A stretch of DNA of 5,102 nt from Syntrophobacterales bacterium (lineage in GTDB: Bacteria; Desulfobacterota; Syntrophia; Syntrophales; UBA6807), in contig JAGGSD010000259.1 of the NCBI GenBank assembly GCA_021159265.1, forward strand, positions 1 through 5,102, in the 5' to 3' direction. A program made the translations under genes and the position numbers. The notes under the pieces are model-generated. The model made no database searches and was not told the DNA's origin. It saw only the letters and a list, made by a program, of their open reading frames with translations. This document shows, one piece after another, positions 1 through 5,037 of the stretch. Positions within the stretch are counted from its first letter, which is position 1; the number at the start of each line of letters is the position of its first letter.

Positions 1-54
1 TGTCCAGTGAAATCAACAAGTTATATTAAATTCGCCCAAACGAGTTACTTGAAA

Positions 55-120
55 GACTGGATTCCGGCTTTCGCCGGAATGACTGGAAATGGTATTTTTC
101 GACTTTTTATGAAAGTATCA
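55..120. repeat. Intergenic dispersed-repeat block with perfect hairpin
   Basis: A perfect 8-bp inverted repeat, ATTCCGGC (61-68) and GCCGGAAT (73-80), flanks a TTTC loop and is embedded in 'gactgg...aatgactgg'. It is followed by the stretch GACTTTTTATGAAAGTATCA (101-120). A related stretch lies in opposite orientation at 5040-5059 and matches at 15 of 20 positions. Short hairpins of the form ATTCC-N-GGAAT followed by 'gac' are a familiar class of REP-like intergenic repeats in proteobacterial genomes; assigning this copy to such a family is inference. The rest of 1-146 shows no open reading frame of note and no RNA gene that I recognise. Confidence 0.55.
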
Positions 121-146
121 TAATTACTAAAAAACCAATTTGCTGC

Positions 147-176
147 TTGACATTATACGACATAAAAATATATAAG
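147..176 (+). promoter_or_regulatory. Sigma-70-type promoter of the tRNA-Glu gene
   Basis: A perfect -35 box TTGACA (147-152) is followed after 18 nt by TATAAG (171-176), five of six matches to the -10 consensus. An overlapping TATATA at 169-174 would give 16-nt spacing. The region between and upstream is AT-rich. Transcription would begin near 183, giving a pre-tRNA leader of about 14 nt. The strong boxes and short leader fit a stable-RNA promoter. Confidence 0.8.
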
Positions 177-183
177 CCATTTT

Positions 184-195
184 CTGATTAATCAG
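184..195. promoter_or_regulatory. 12-nt perfect palindrome over the predicted tRNA start site
   Basis: CTGATTAATCAG is perfectly self-complementary. It lies just downstream of the -10 box and ends 1 nt before the mature tRNA. It could be an operator over the start site or a small fold in the pre-tRNA leader that RNase P removes. It could also be chance in an AT-rich stretch; no family of binding sites is recognised. Confidence 0.3.
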
Positions 196-196
196 T

Positions 197-272
197 GTCC
201 CCATCGTCTAGAGGCCTAGGACACCGGCTTTTCACGCCGGCGACCGGGGTTCGACTCCCCGTGGGGACGCCA
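197..272 (+). tRNA. tRNA-Glu (anticodon TTC)
   Basis: A complete 76-nt cloverleaf carries glutamate to GAA/GAG codons. In this lineage it probably also feeds tetrapyrrole synthesis through glutamyl-tRNA reductase (family knowledge). The acceptor stem GTCCCCA (197-203) pairs fully with TGGGGAC (262-268). The D stem is 206-209 with 219-222. The anticodon stem CCGGC (224-228) pairs with GCCGG (236-240), enclosing the 7-nt loop TTTTCAC with anticodon TTC at 231-233. The T stem CGGGG (245-249) pairs with CCCCG (257-261) around TTCGACT. The variable loop is short (241-244). The discriminator is G269 and CCA (270-272) is encoded. It has its own promoter and terminator, so it is a single-gene unit converging on the HD-GYP gene. 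No duplicated 3'-end segment marking an integrated element was found in the window. Confidence 0.97.
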
Positions 273-283
273 AGTTAATTACG

Positions 284-316
284 GAAAAGCCCTGCTCGCC
301 AGGGCTTTTCTTGTCT
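284..316 (+). terminator. Intrinsic terminator of the tRNA-Glu unit
   Basis: GAAAAGCCCTG (284-294) and CAGGGCTTTTC (300-310) form a perfect 11-bp stem with a 5-nt CTCGC loop. The T-rich side of the stem runs into TTGTCT. It lies 11 nt after the tRNA CCA end. Because the lower stem is A/T on both arms, it could also work in the opposite direction for transcripts arriving from the HD-GYP gene. Its downstream T residues (311-312 and 314) belong to the first bases of the adjoining inverted-repeat element. Confidence 0.85.
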
Positions 317-553
317 GATCTCGTTCACTCCCAGGCAAAATCAGACGTAACTACTCAGGTTGGCAGGTTCAAGGTTCACCGTTCACGGTTAAAAGAGTTC
401 CAATAAATGAGGGGAGGGGAGGTTCTAACCTCCCGACAGGGGCGACTGAAGTCGCCCCTACCCGTGTTTATTGAGATATTACTCGTTTCTCTTCATTCAA
501 CTGTTGAACCTTGAACTACTGAACTGTGAACCTGAGTAGTTACAATCAGACAA
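311..553. repeat. Nested inverted-repeat (MITE/REP-like) element between converging genes
   Basis: Several inverted pairs nest in order. TTGTCTGAT (311-319) pairs with ATCAGACAA (545-553). GTAACTACTCAGGTT (347-361) pairs perfectly with 529-543. GTTCAAGGTTCA (367-378) pairs with TGAACCTTGAAC (505-516). CAATAAA (401-407) pairs with TTTATTG (467-473). The arms carry degenerate 7-nt units: AGGTTCA-like at 357-390 and TGAACCT-like at 505-533. The arms differ mainly by a 27-nt stretch (320-346) present only on the left. That stretch ends in TCAGAC and allows a local foldback of 313-319 with 340-346. No open reading frame or transposase lies inside, and no clear target-site duplication flanks it. 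The left end abuts the tRNA terminator; the right end lies within the HD-GYP coding region. It is best described as a non-autonomous palindromic element. The inverted symmetry is directly visible, mobility is inference. Confidence 0.75.
417..458. repeat. Pair of GC-rich hairpins at the core of the palindromic element
   Basis: GGGAGGTT (417-424) pairs with AACCTCCC (427-434), and GGGGCGACT (439-447) pairs with AGTCGCCCC (450-458). Both are near-perfect palindromes with minimal centres, separated by 4 nt. Neither is followed by a T tract in either direction, so neither is a classical intrinsic terminator. Being GC-rich and back-to-back, they may still slow or block convergent transcripts from the tRNA and the HD-GYP gene. 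They may be a second repeat nested inside the first (inference). Confidence 0.6.
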
Positions 554-1354
554 TGAAGTATGTTCTGCAGAAGCTACTTCTGACTTGATTTTCAAAATCT
601 CATTTATATTTTTCAGAAAAGCATCCACAACATCAGGATCAAAATGCTGTCCGCGTTCTTTCTTGATGATATCAATCGCAACTTCTACAGGAAAGGGATC
701 TTTGTAAGGGCGTTTGGACGTGAGAGCGTCAAAGACATCCGCCAGGCCAACAATCCTGCCGACCATAGGAATTTCATCCCCGGAAAGGCCCTGCGGATAG
801 CCCTTGCCGTTCCATTTTTCATGGTGGGAAATGGCGATTTGCTCTGCAATTTTCAGGAGTTTTGCTCTGGAATTAGCCAGGATTCTGGCTCCCATGGCGG
901 TATGAGTTTTTATGGTATCGAATTCCTCGTCTGTCAATTTTCCAGGTTTCATTAATATACTATCCGGAATGCCTATCTTCCCAATATCATGCATAGGGGC
1001 AGCATAAAGGATATTCTGAACATCCCTGTCCGGCAGCCCGAGTTTTTCAGCTATCAACGCAGCGTATCTACTCATGCGGATAATGTGGTCGCCTGTATCC
1101 TCATCTTTATATTCAGCCGCAAGGACTAGTCTGTGAATGGTATCGAGATAGGCCTCCTGGAGCTCCTGATTGGCGGCTTTCAGTTTCAGGATGGCGCTGT
1201 TCAGATCATCGGCATATTTAGTAAGTTGCTGATTGGCAGCGTCAAGCTCTTTTCTCTTCTGTTTTTCAGATTTGTAGACTTCGGCAAGGTCTCTCGCATA
1301 TTTTCTTAGTTGATCAGCATCGGAAGAATCGGCAAGTAAACTATTTTTTCCCAT
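497..1354 (-). CDS. HD-GYP domain cyclic-di-GMP phosphodiesterase with N-terminal coiled coil
   Basis: This 285-residue cytoplasmic protein should hydrolyse cyclic di-GMP to pGpG or GMP, lowering the second messenger that controls motility and surface attachment (family knowledge). Residues 14-70 are charged and heptad-like, a probable dimerising coiled coil. The HD-GYP domain fills about 70-255. Visible motifs are GDH (H90), the HD pair H122-D123 in MHDIGKIGIP, H151, HHE (177-179), GxGYP (183-187), D206 in LADVFDALTS, and RPYK (215-218). All expected metal and signature residues are present, so it should be active. Unlike RpfG-type proteins it has no receiver domain. The start has an ideal AAGGAG (1362-1367) 7 nt upstream. 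It is the last gene of the kinase cluster, 144 bp after the second receiver; a weak TATATT at 1411-1416 might serve a separate promoter. Residues 268-285 and the stop are encoded by the adjoining palindromic element, so the natural C terminus was probably changed. The end of the domain itself looks intact. Confidence 0.93.
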   Translation of the reverse strand: MGKNSLLADSSDADQLRKYARDLAEVYKSEKQKRKELDAANQQLTKYADDLNSAILKLKAANQELQEAYLDTIHRLVLAAEYKDEDTGDHIIRMSRYAALIAEKLGLPDRDVQNILYAAPMHDIGKIGIPDSILMKPGKLTDEEFDTIKTHTAMGARILANSRAKLLKIAEQIAISHHEKWNGKGYPQGLSGDEIPMVGRIVGLADVFDALTSKRPYKDPFPVEVAIDIIKKERGQHFDPDVVDAFLKNINEILKIKSEVASAEHTSLSDCNYSGSQFSSSRFNS

Positions 1355-1498
1355 GAAAATGCTCCTTCGTTATTTGTCATCCCACGGAAGCGTGAATAAA
1401 AGCTTCACAGAATATAGACAATGTCATTGCGAGCAATAGAGAAATGGCGTGCCTCCTCTGCGGGACATAGAGCACTCACTCTACGTAAGTAAATTCAA
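1355..1498. other. 144-bp gap between response regulator and HD-GYP gene, with short inverted repeats
   Basis: No gene is seen. Three small inverted repeats are visible: GTGAA/TTCAC (1392-1396 and 1404-1408), ATTGC-GA-GCAAT (1426-1437) and TAGAG/CTCTA (1468-1472 and 1479-1483). 'TGTCATTGCGAGCAA' (1422-1436) resembles the widespread 'gtcattgcgagcgaagcaatc' type of intergenic repeat, here apparently decayed (inference). None has the T tract of an intrinsic terminator, so read-through from the receiver genes into the HD-GYP gene remains possible. Confidence 0.45.
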
Positions 1499-1864
1499 CT
1501 ATCCGAGAATCTCTTCCACCTTTCTAATCAAATCCAGAGGGCTGAAAGGTTTGGTAAAATAGTCATCCGCTCCGGCTTCAAATCCCTTTTCTCTGTCAGT
1601 TTCTTGCCCTTTGGCAGTCAGCATGATTATGGTACAGTCTTTTGTCTCAGAGTCACTTTTTAAGATCCGGGTTGCTTCCAGGCCGTCAATTTTCCCGGGC
1701 ATCATGATATCCATAATTGTCAGGTCAGGTTTTTCAGCCTTCACAATCTCAACGGCCTCTTCCCCGCTTTTAGCCTGAAGAATCCGGTAATCTGCTACCC
1801 TGAGAGTAATCTCCACCAGCTCTCGAATCTGTAGTTGATCGTCTACTATAAGAATCTTTTTCAT
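1499..1864 (-). CDS. Single-domain response regulator (CheY-like receiver), second of the pair
   Basis: This 121-residue cytoplasmic protein is one receiver domain with no DNA-binding or enzymatic output. The acidic pair D8-D9 (ILIVDD), phospho-acceptor D52 (TIMDIMMPG), switch T83 (IIMLTA) and K105 (YFTKPF) are all in place, so it should bind Mg2+ and accept phosphate. Its length matches a lone receiver. It starts 4 nt after the preceding receiver's stop; its ribosome site GAGGAA (1872-1877) lies within the last codons of that gene, so the two are likely translationally coupled. Being encoded with a non-hybrid kinase, it is a probable phosphorylation target or phosphate sink. It might act on the receiver-less HD-GYP enzyme downstream, which is inference from gene order. 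It could instead act on a flagellar or other target outside the window. Confidence 0.93.
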   Translation of the reverse strand: MKKILIVDDQLQIRELVEITLRVADYRILQAKSGEEAVEIVKAEKPDLTIMDIMMPGKIDGLEATRILKSDSETKDCTIIMLTAKGQETDREKGFEAGADDYFTKPFSPLDLIRKVEEILG

Positions 1865-1868
1865 CTTA

Positions 1869-2234
1869 TTATTCCTCTTCCATAATAGATTCTATGGCTT
1901 TTTTAAGTTCATTTTCTCTGAACGGTTTTATTATATAGCCTCTTGCGCCCATCCTGATTCCCTTTTCTTTTTTTCCTTCAACTACAGTAACAAATATGAC
2001 CGGAATATCTCTGGTAAGTTCGTTTCGCTGCAGGCTCTCAAAAATACTAAATCCATCCGCATCAGGCAACAAAACATCAATGGTTATTAAGTCAGGCTGA
2101 TATTCAACTACCTTGTCCGCAAAATTTTTCCCTCTTGATGAAACGGTTACCTGATAACCCTCTTCTCGCAGGTAAAATCTTATCAATTCTGCAGTGGCCT
2201 CATCATCCTCAAGAACCATTATTTTTTTGGTCAT
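1869..2234 (-). CDS. Single-domain response regulator (receiver), first of the pair
   Basis: This 121-residue receiver domain has no output domain. Visible are the acidic cluster E9-D10-D11 (VLEDDE), phospho-acceptor D53 (LITIDVLLPDADG), T83 (IFVTVV) and K103 (IIKPF), so phosphorylation should be possible. The 'VEGKKEKGIRMGARGYIIKPF'-type second half resembles receivers appended to hybrid kinases more than classical CheY. It diverges clearly from its neighbour, so the pair is not a recent duplication. The first ATG was chosen because it supplies the full beta-1 strand; M6 would truncate it. Upstream, AAGGGG (2245-2250) lies 10 nt before the ATG and an AGG lies 3 nt before it. The gene overlaps the end of the kinase gene by 26 nt in the +1 frame, which implies tight co-translation. 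It is the likely direct partner of the kinase. Confidence 0.93.
   Translation of the reverse strand: MTKKIMVLEDDEATAELIRFYLREEGYQVTVSSRGKNFADKVVEYQPDLITIDVLLPDADGFSIFESLQRNELTRDIPVIFVTVVEGKKEKGIRMGARGYIIKPFRENELKKAIESIMEEE
2209..2234 (-). other. Kinase/receiver gene overlap containing a run of seven A
   Basis: The last codons of the kinase and the first codons of the receiver share 26 nt in different frames. Within it the coding strand has seven consecutive A (2222-2228, T on the + strand). Removing one A would turn the kinase reading ...DQKNNGS-stop into ...DQKIMVLEDD..., in frame with the receiver from its I5. That would give one protein of about 999 residues. The run and frames are directly visible. 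Whether slippage or indels occur here is inference. Confidence 0.6.
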
Positions 2235-4869
2235 GTGCCTGTTTCCCCTTATCCTGAATTGGGATCGTAAACCTTACTGCTGTTCCGTTGCCCAGCCCAC
2301 TATCAACCCAAACCTTTCCCTGGTGCGCCTCAACAATATATTTGACGATAGTCATGCCCAGCCCTGTCCCTTCAGGCGCCGAGTCAGAGACGTCACTCCT
2401 GTAAAACTTATCAAATATTTTCTTAACCTGTTCAGGTGACATCCCAATTCCCCTGTCTTCAACTGATACCTGGTAACAGTTTTCAGACACTTCACCAACT
2501 ACACGTATAACGCCGCCTTCAGGAGAGTACTTGACCGCATTGCTGAGGATGTTGTTTAAGACTTGTTCCATTTTTTCCTTATCCATGAACAACTTTACGT
2601 GTTTATCTGTCAAGACTACCTCAAACCTGTGTTTTTGGAATATATCCTGAAATTGTGAAATTACGTGCTTGATTATTTCATCGGCCTCACATTGCTCTTT
2701 GCTAAGAGTAAATCCCTGTTCCGACTCTATACGGGATATATTCAGAAGATCGTTGACAATCTCTGCCAGTGTTACGGCCTGTGTATTGATATATGAAAGG
2801 AATTTTTTTCTCTCTTCATCAGTAATGTTATCTCTTGTGAGCAATATTTCTGAAAATCCCTGAATGGATGTCAATGGAGTCCTGAGTTCGTGGGCCGCCG
2901 TAGAGACAAACTCCGTCTTCATCATGTCCACTTCGCGTTCGTGTGTCACATCATGGATGATCATTACAATTCCGATTTCCTCGCCATTTTTGTCATAAAT
3001 AACCGAAGTCCGGCCACGCAGAATCCGGGAATGTTTCGGGTCGTCCCCCGGCAATTCAAAGTCAAACTGGTACCCCGTGGTCTTTTTATTAAAGGTATAT
3101 CTGATCTTTTCGCGGAGTGTCTTATCCTCGATCGCAAAATCTATTGGCCGGTCAATTACCTCACTCAGGCGAACACCTAACAGGTCTTCACCGGCCTGGT
3201 TCATTAAAATAATGTTGTTGTGTGTATCTGTTACTATCAAACCGTCGGCAATGGATTTGAGAATGCCATTGATTTTATTCCGCTCCTCTTCTGTGTCATT
3301 AAGGGCTTGATTGAGGGCTCTTGTTCTTTCTTCTATCATACCTTCCAGATTTTCAGAATATTCCTTTAATTTTTCTTCAGCCTGCCTGATCTCGGTCATG
3401 TCGCGAGCGGCGGCGAACACCCCGGTTACCTGTCCTTGTGTATCTTTATAAGCGGAGGCATTACAAAAAACAGGGGTAATCCTTCCATCACGGTGTTTGA
3501 TCTCAAGAGCATAATCCCGAAGATAGCCATCTCGAAAGACCTGTTGGTAACCCTCGCGAGCCGTGTCCGGATCAGTGAAGTAGTTTGAAAAGTCCGTTCC
3601 GATGATCTCTTCGCTGGATACTCCTGTGATCAATTCCGTGGCGTGATTTACATCAGTAATCTTACCCTCGGATGATATTGTCATTAAAGCATCCGGGCTG
3701 GTTTCAATGAGCCCGCGTGTATATCGTTGCGATTTTTTCAGCGCCTCCTCCGCTCGCTTGTGTATTTCTATCTCTCGCTGTAAAGATTGTGCCCGGCGAT
3801 AAAAGACAATGAAAAAGAAAACACCGCCGGAGACCAGAATAAGGATAATAAAAACCAGTGTGTATAGATGATTACGATGTATTTTACTAGTGATTCGCTC
3901 CACCTCGCCGGCAGGGGCGCATACAGCTACGGACCAGGTCTTGTCAAAGACATGAACAGGCGTGTAGGCAATAAGCTTTTCGGTTTCCCCTTTATGTTCC
4001 CGATGCCATCCCGAAACGTAGCGGCCTGTTCCTTCCTCACCGGCCATCATCTTCTGCTGGATATTGTTTATTGCATCGTAGGATAGATCGGGATTTGTTT
4101 CCATCCGCACCGCGCAGGCATCTCGGCCCACAAACTCCTTTTCGTGGTGTGCCAGGAAGATACCCTCTTTATTCAGCATCCAGGCATAACCGGTCTCGCC
4201 CGATATAATGGGTGAAATAAATATATTGGCCAGAGTTTTTGGGTCGAAAGAACAGTTTATGACCCCGTTGAATTCTTTAGCTCCCTTTTCATTTTCAACA
4301 TAGACCGGTCTTGCCACCCGTATGCGTCGCTCTCCCATTTCGTTGATGATCAGCCCGGAGATGACAACCCTGCCGGTCTCTTTGGCCTTTTGAAACCAAG
4401 CCTCCCGGCTGTAATCCCGTCCTATCAGGGTTTTTCGCCAGTTTTCATTGGGATAGATGAACCGGAGAACGCCGTTTTTATCCAGCCTGCGTGATGATGT
4501 TTCCGGTGGAAATGTTTCGTATATAACTTTCATTTGATCAAGTATCCCTGGTTCCATCCTCTGCACCACCGGCAAAGTTGACAAGGCGAGCATGTCATTA
4601 TTGACATCGGCAATAAAAGTCTCGATTCCCGCAGCGACCGAGCGAACCAGTATCAATTGTTGCTTGTTAAACTGCTCAGTAGCCGACCGTGTTATTTCAC
4701 GATAATCCTTTTGACTGAGAAAGATTGTCACAGCGATAGCGGCCAGGGTAATAGTAATTATGATAAGAATATGCAGGAATAGAGAGGGACGTTTTCCGTT
4801 TATATATGAAAGGACTTCCTCTTTTGAGGCATGGGATTTTTCAATAGGGGAAATCGGTGAAGTCTTCAT
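2209..4869 (-). CDS. Membrane sensor histidine kinase: double Cache, two PAS, HisKA and HATPase
   Basis: This 886-residue inner-membrane kinase should autophosphorylate in response to an external ligand and phosphorylate the neighbouring receivers. Order: cytoplasmic N terminus (1-28), membrane segment about 29-51, extracytoplasmic double-Cache domain about 75-320, second membrane segment about 335-357, and a short charged linker (360-382). Cache lobe one includes GRDYSREAWFQKAKETG; lobe two includes GETGYAWMLNKEGIFLAHH. Then come PAS 1 (about 383-493, ending AARDMTEI), a coiled coil (494-530), PAS 2 (about 533-645, ending IIHDVTHE) and HisKA (649-717) with H660 in AAHELRTPLTS. The ATPase domain has N box N773/N777, G1 D805-R-G-I-G, F box F819/F822 and G2 GTGLG (834-838). 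All catalytic motifs are intact. It lacks a receiver of its own. The ATG has an ideal AAGGAG (4877-4882) at 7-nt spacing. The ligand cannot be read from sequence; no haem or flavin signature is evident in either PAS. Confidence 0.95.
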   Translation of the reverse strand: MKTSPISPIEKSHASKEEVLSYINGKRPSLFLHILIIITITLAAIAVTIFLSQKDYREITRSATEQFNKQQLILVRSVAAGIETFIADVNNDMLALSTLPVVQRMEPGILDQMKVIYETFPPETSSRRLDKNGVLRFIYPNENWRKTLIGRDYSREAWFQKAKETGRVVISGLIINEMGERRIRVARPVYVENEKGAKEFNGVINCSFDPKTLANIFISPIISGETGYAWMLNKEGIFLAHHEKEFVGRDACAVRMETNPDLSYDAINNIQQKMMAGEEGTGRYVSGWHREHKGETEKLIAYTPVHVFDKTWSVAVCAPAGEVERITSKIHRNHLYTLVFIILILVSGGVFFFIVFYRRAQSLQREIEIHKRAEEALKKSQRYTRGLIETSPDALMTISSEGKITDVNHATELITGVSSEEIIGTDFSNYFTDPDTAREGYQQVFRDGYLRDYALEIKHRDGRITPVFCNASAYKDTQGQVTGVFAAARDMTEIRQAEEKLKEYSENLEGMIEERTRALNQALNDTEEERNKINGILKSIADGLIVTDTHNNIILMNQAGEDLLGVRLSEVIDRPIDFAIEDKTLREKIRYTFNKKTTGYQFDFELPGDDPKHSRILRGRTSVIYDKNGEEIGIVMIIHDVTHEREVDMMKTEFVSTAAHELRTPLTSIQGFSEILLTRDNITDEERKKFLSYINTQAVTLAEIVNDLLNISRIESEQGFTLSKEQCEADEIIKHVISQFQDIFQKHRFEVVLTDKHVKLFMDKEKMEQVLNNILSNAVKYSPEGGVIRVVGEVSENCYQVSVEDRGIGMSPEQVKKIFDKFYRSDVSDSAPEGTGLGMTIVKYIVEAHQGKVWVDSGLGNGTAVRFTIPIQDKGKQAHDQKNNGS

Positions 4870-4941
4870 ATCTTAGCTCCTTGTAAATAGGCTGTGCTTC
4901 CCCCGTAAATGACGGAAAAACAAGGATATTGCACGAAATAT

Positions 4942-4970
4942 GTGTAATCATAGCCCTTTTAATCTGTCAA
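4942..4970 (-). promoter_or_regulatory. Candidate sigma-70 promoter of the kinase cluster
   Basis: On the - strand a perfect TTGACA (4965-4970) is followed after 17 nt by the weak hexamer TTACAC (4942-4947), preceded by TG at the extended -10 position (TGA before it). A start near 4935 would leave a leader of about 65 nt before the kinase ATG. The -35 box is convincing, the -10 box is poor, so activity may depend on an activator. Confidence 0.4.
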
Positions 4971-5003
4971 GAAAAACTATTCTAAAAAATATTCACCTGC
5001 CAT

Positions 5004-5021
5004 ACATACTTATAAGCATGT
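5004..5021. promoter_or_regulatory. 18-nt near-perfect palindrome upstream of the kinase gene
   Basis: ACATACTTATAAGCATGT pairs end to end except for one A/C mismatch; the central CTTATAAG is perfect. It lies about 35 nt upstream of the candidate -35 box, a common place for an activator dimer. It also overlaps a candidate sigma-54 site. The binding factor is not recognised. Confidence 0.35.
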
Positions 5022-5030
5022 TTGATGCCA
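5015..5030 (-). promoter_or_regulatory. Possible sigma-54 promoter
   Basis: On the - strand TGGCAT (5025-5030) and ATGCT (5015-5019) are spaced so that GG and GC lie 10 nt apart, as in the sigma-54 pattern TGGCAC-N5-TTGCW. The match is 5/6 and 4/5. It lies 146 nt upstream of the kinase ATG and no enhancer site is visible within the window. A single short match of this kind can arise by chance. Confidence 0.25.
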
Positions 5031-5037
5031 ACCCAAC

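Noticed and set aside
197..319. tRNA 3' end as an attachment site of an integrated element
   Set aside because: No second copy of the tRNA 3' segment and no integrase gene occur in the window; the nearby palindromic element starts after the terminator, not at the tRNA end.
417..458. Classical intrinsic terminator for the HD-GYP transcript
   Set aside because: The hairpins are strong but neither is followed by a T tract on the - strand; termination there would be unusual and cannot be asserted.
347..543. CRISPR array or tandem-repeat array
   Set aside because: The recurring pieces are inverted rather than direct, and the 7-nt units are contiguous without spacers. No cas gene is present.
644..955. 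103-codon + strand open frame opposite the HD-GYP gene
   Set aside because: It lies wholly antisense to the conserved catalytic domain, shows no recognisable domain and has no convincing ribosome site. It is a shadow of the real gene.
2194..4086. Several + strand open frames of 64-96 codons opposite the kinase and receiver genes
   Set aside because: All are antisense to well-supported domains (HisKA, HATPase, PAS, Cache), overlap each other in part and resemble no protein family.
4903..4915. Small hairpin CCGT/ACGG in the kinase leader as a riboswitch or attenuator
   Set aside because: Only 4 bp of pairing and no larger conserved aptamer fold or leader peptide can be seen around it.
4942..4960. 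TATGAT as the -10 box for the TTGACA at 4965-4970
   Set aside because: The spacing would be only 12 nt, too short for a sigma-70 promoter, so the weaker TTACAC at 17 nt was preferred.
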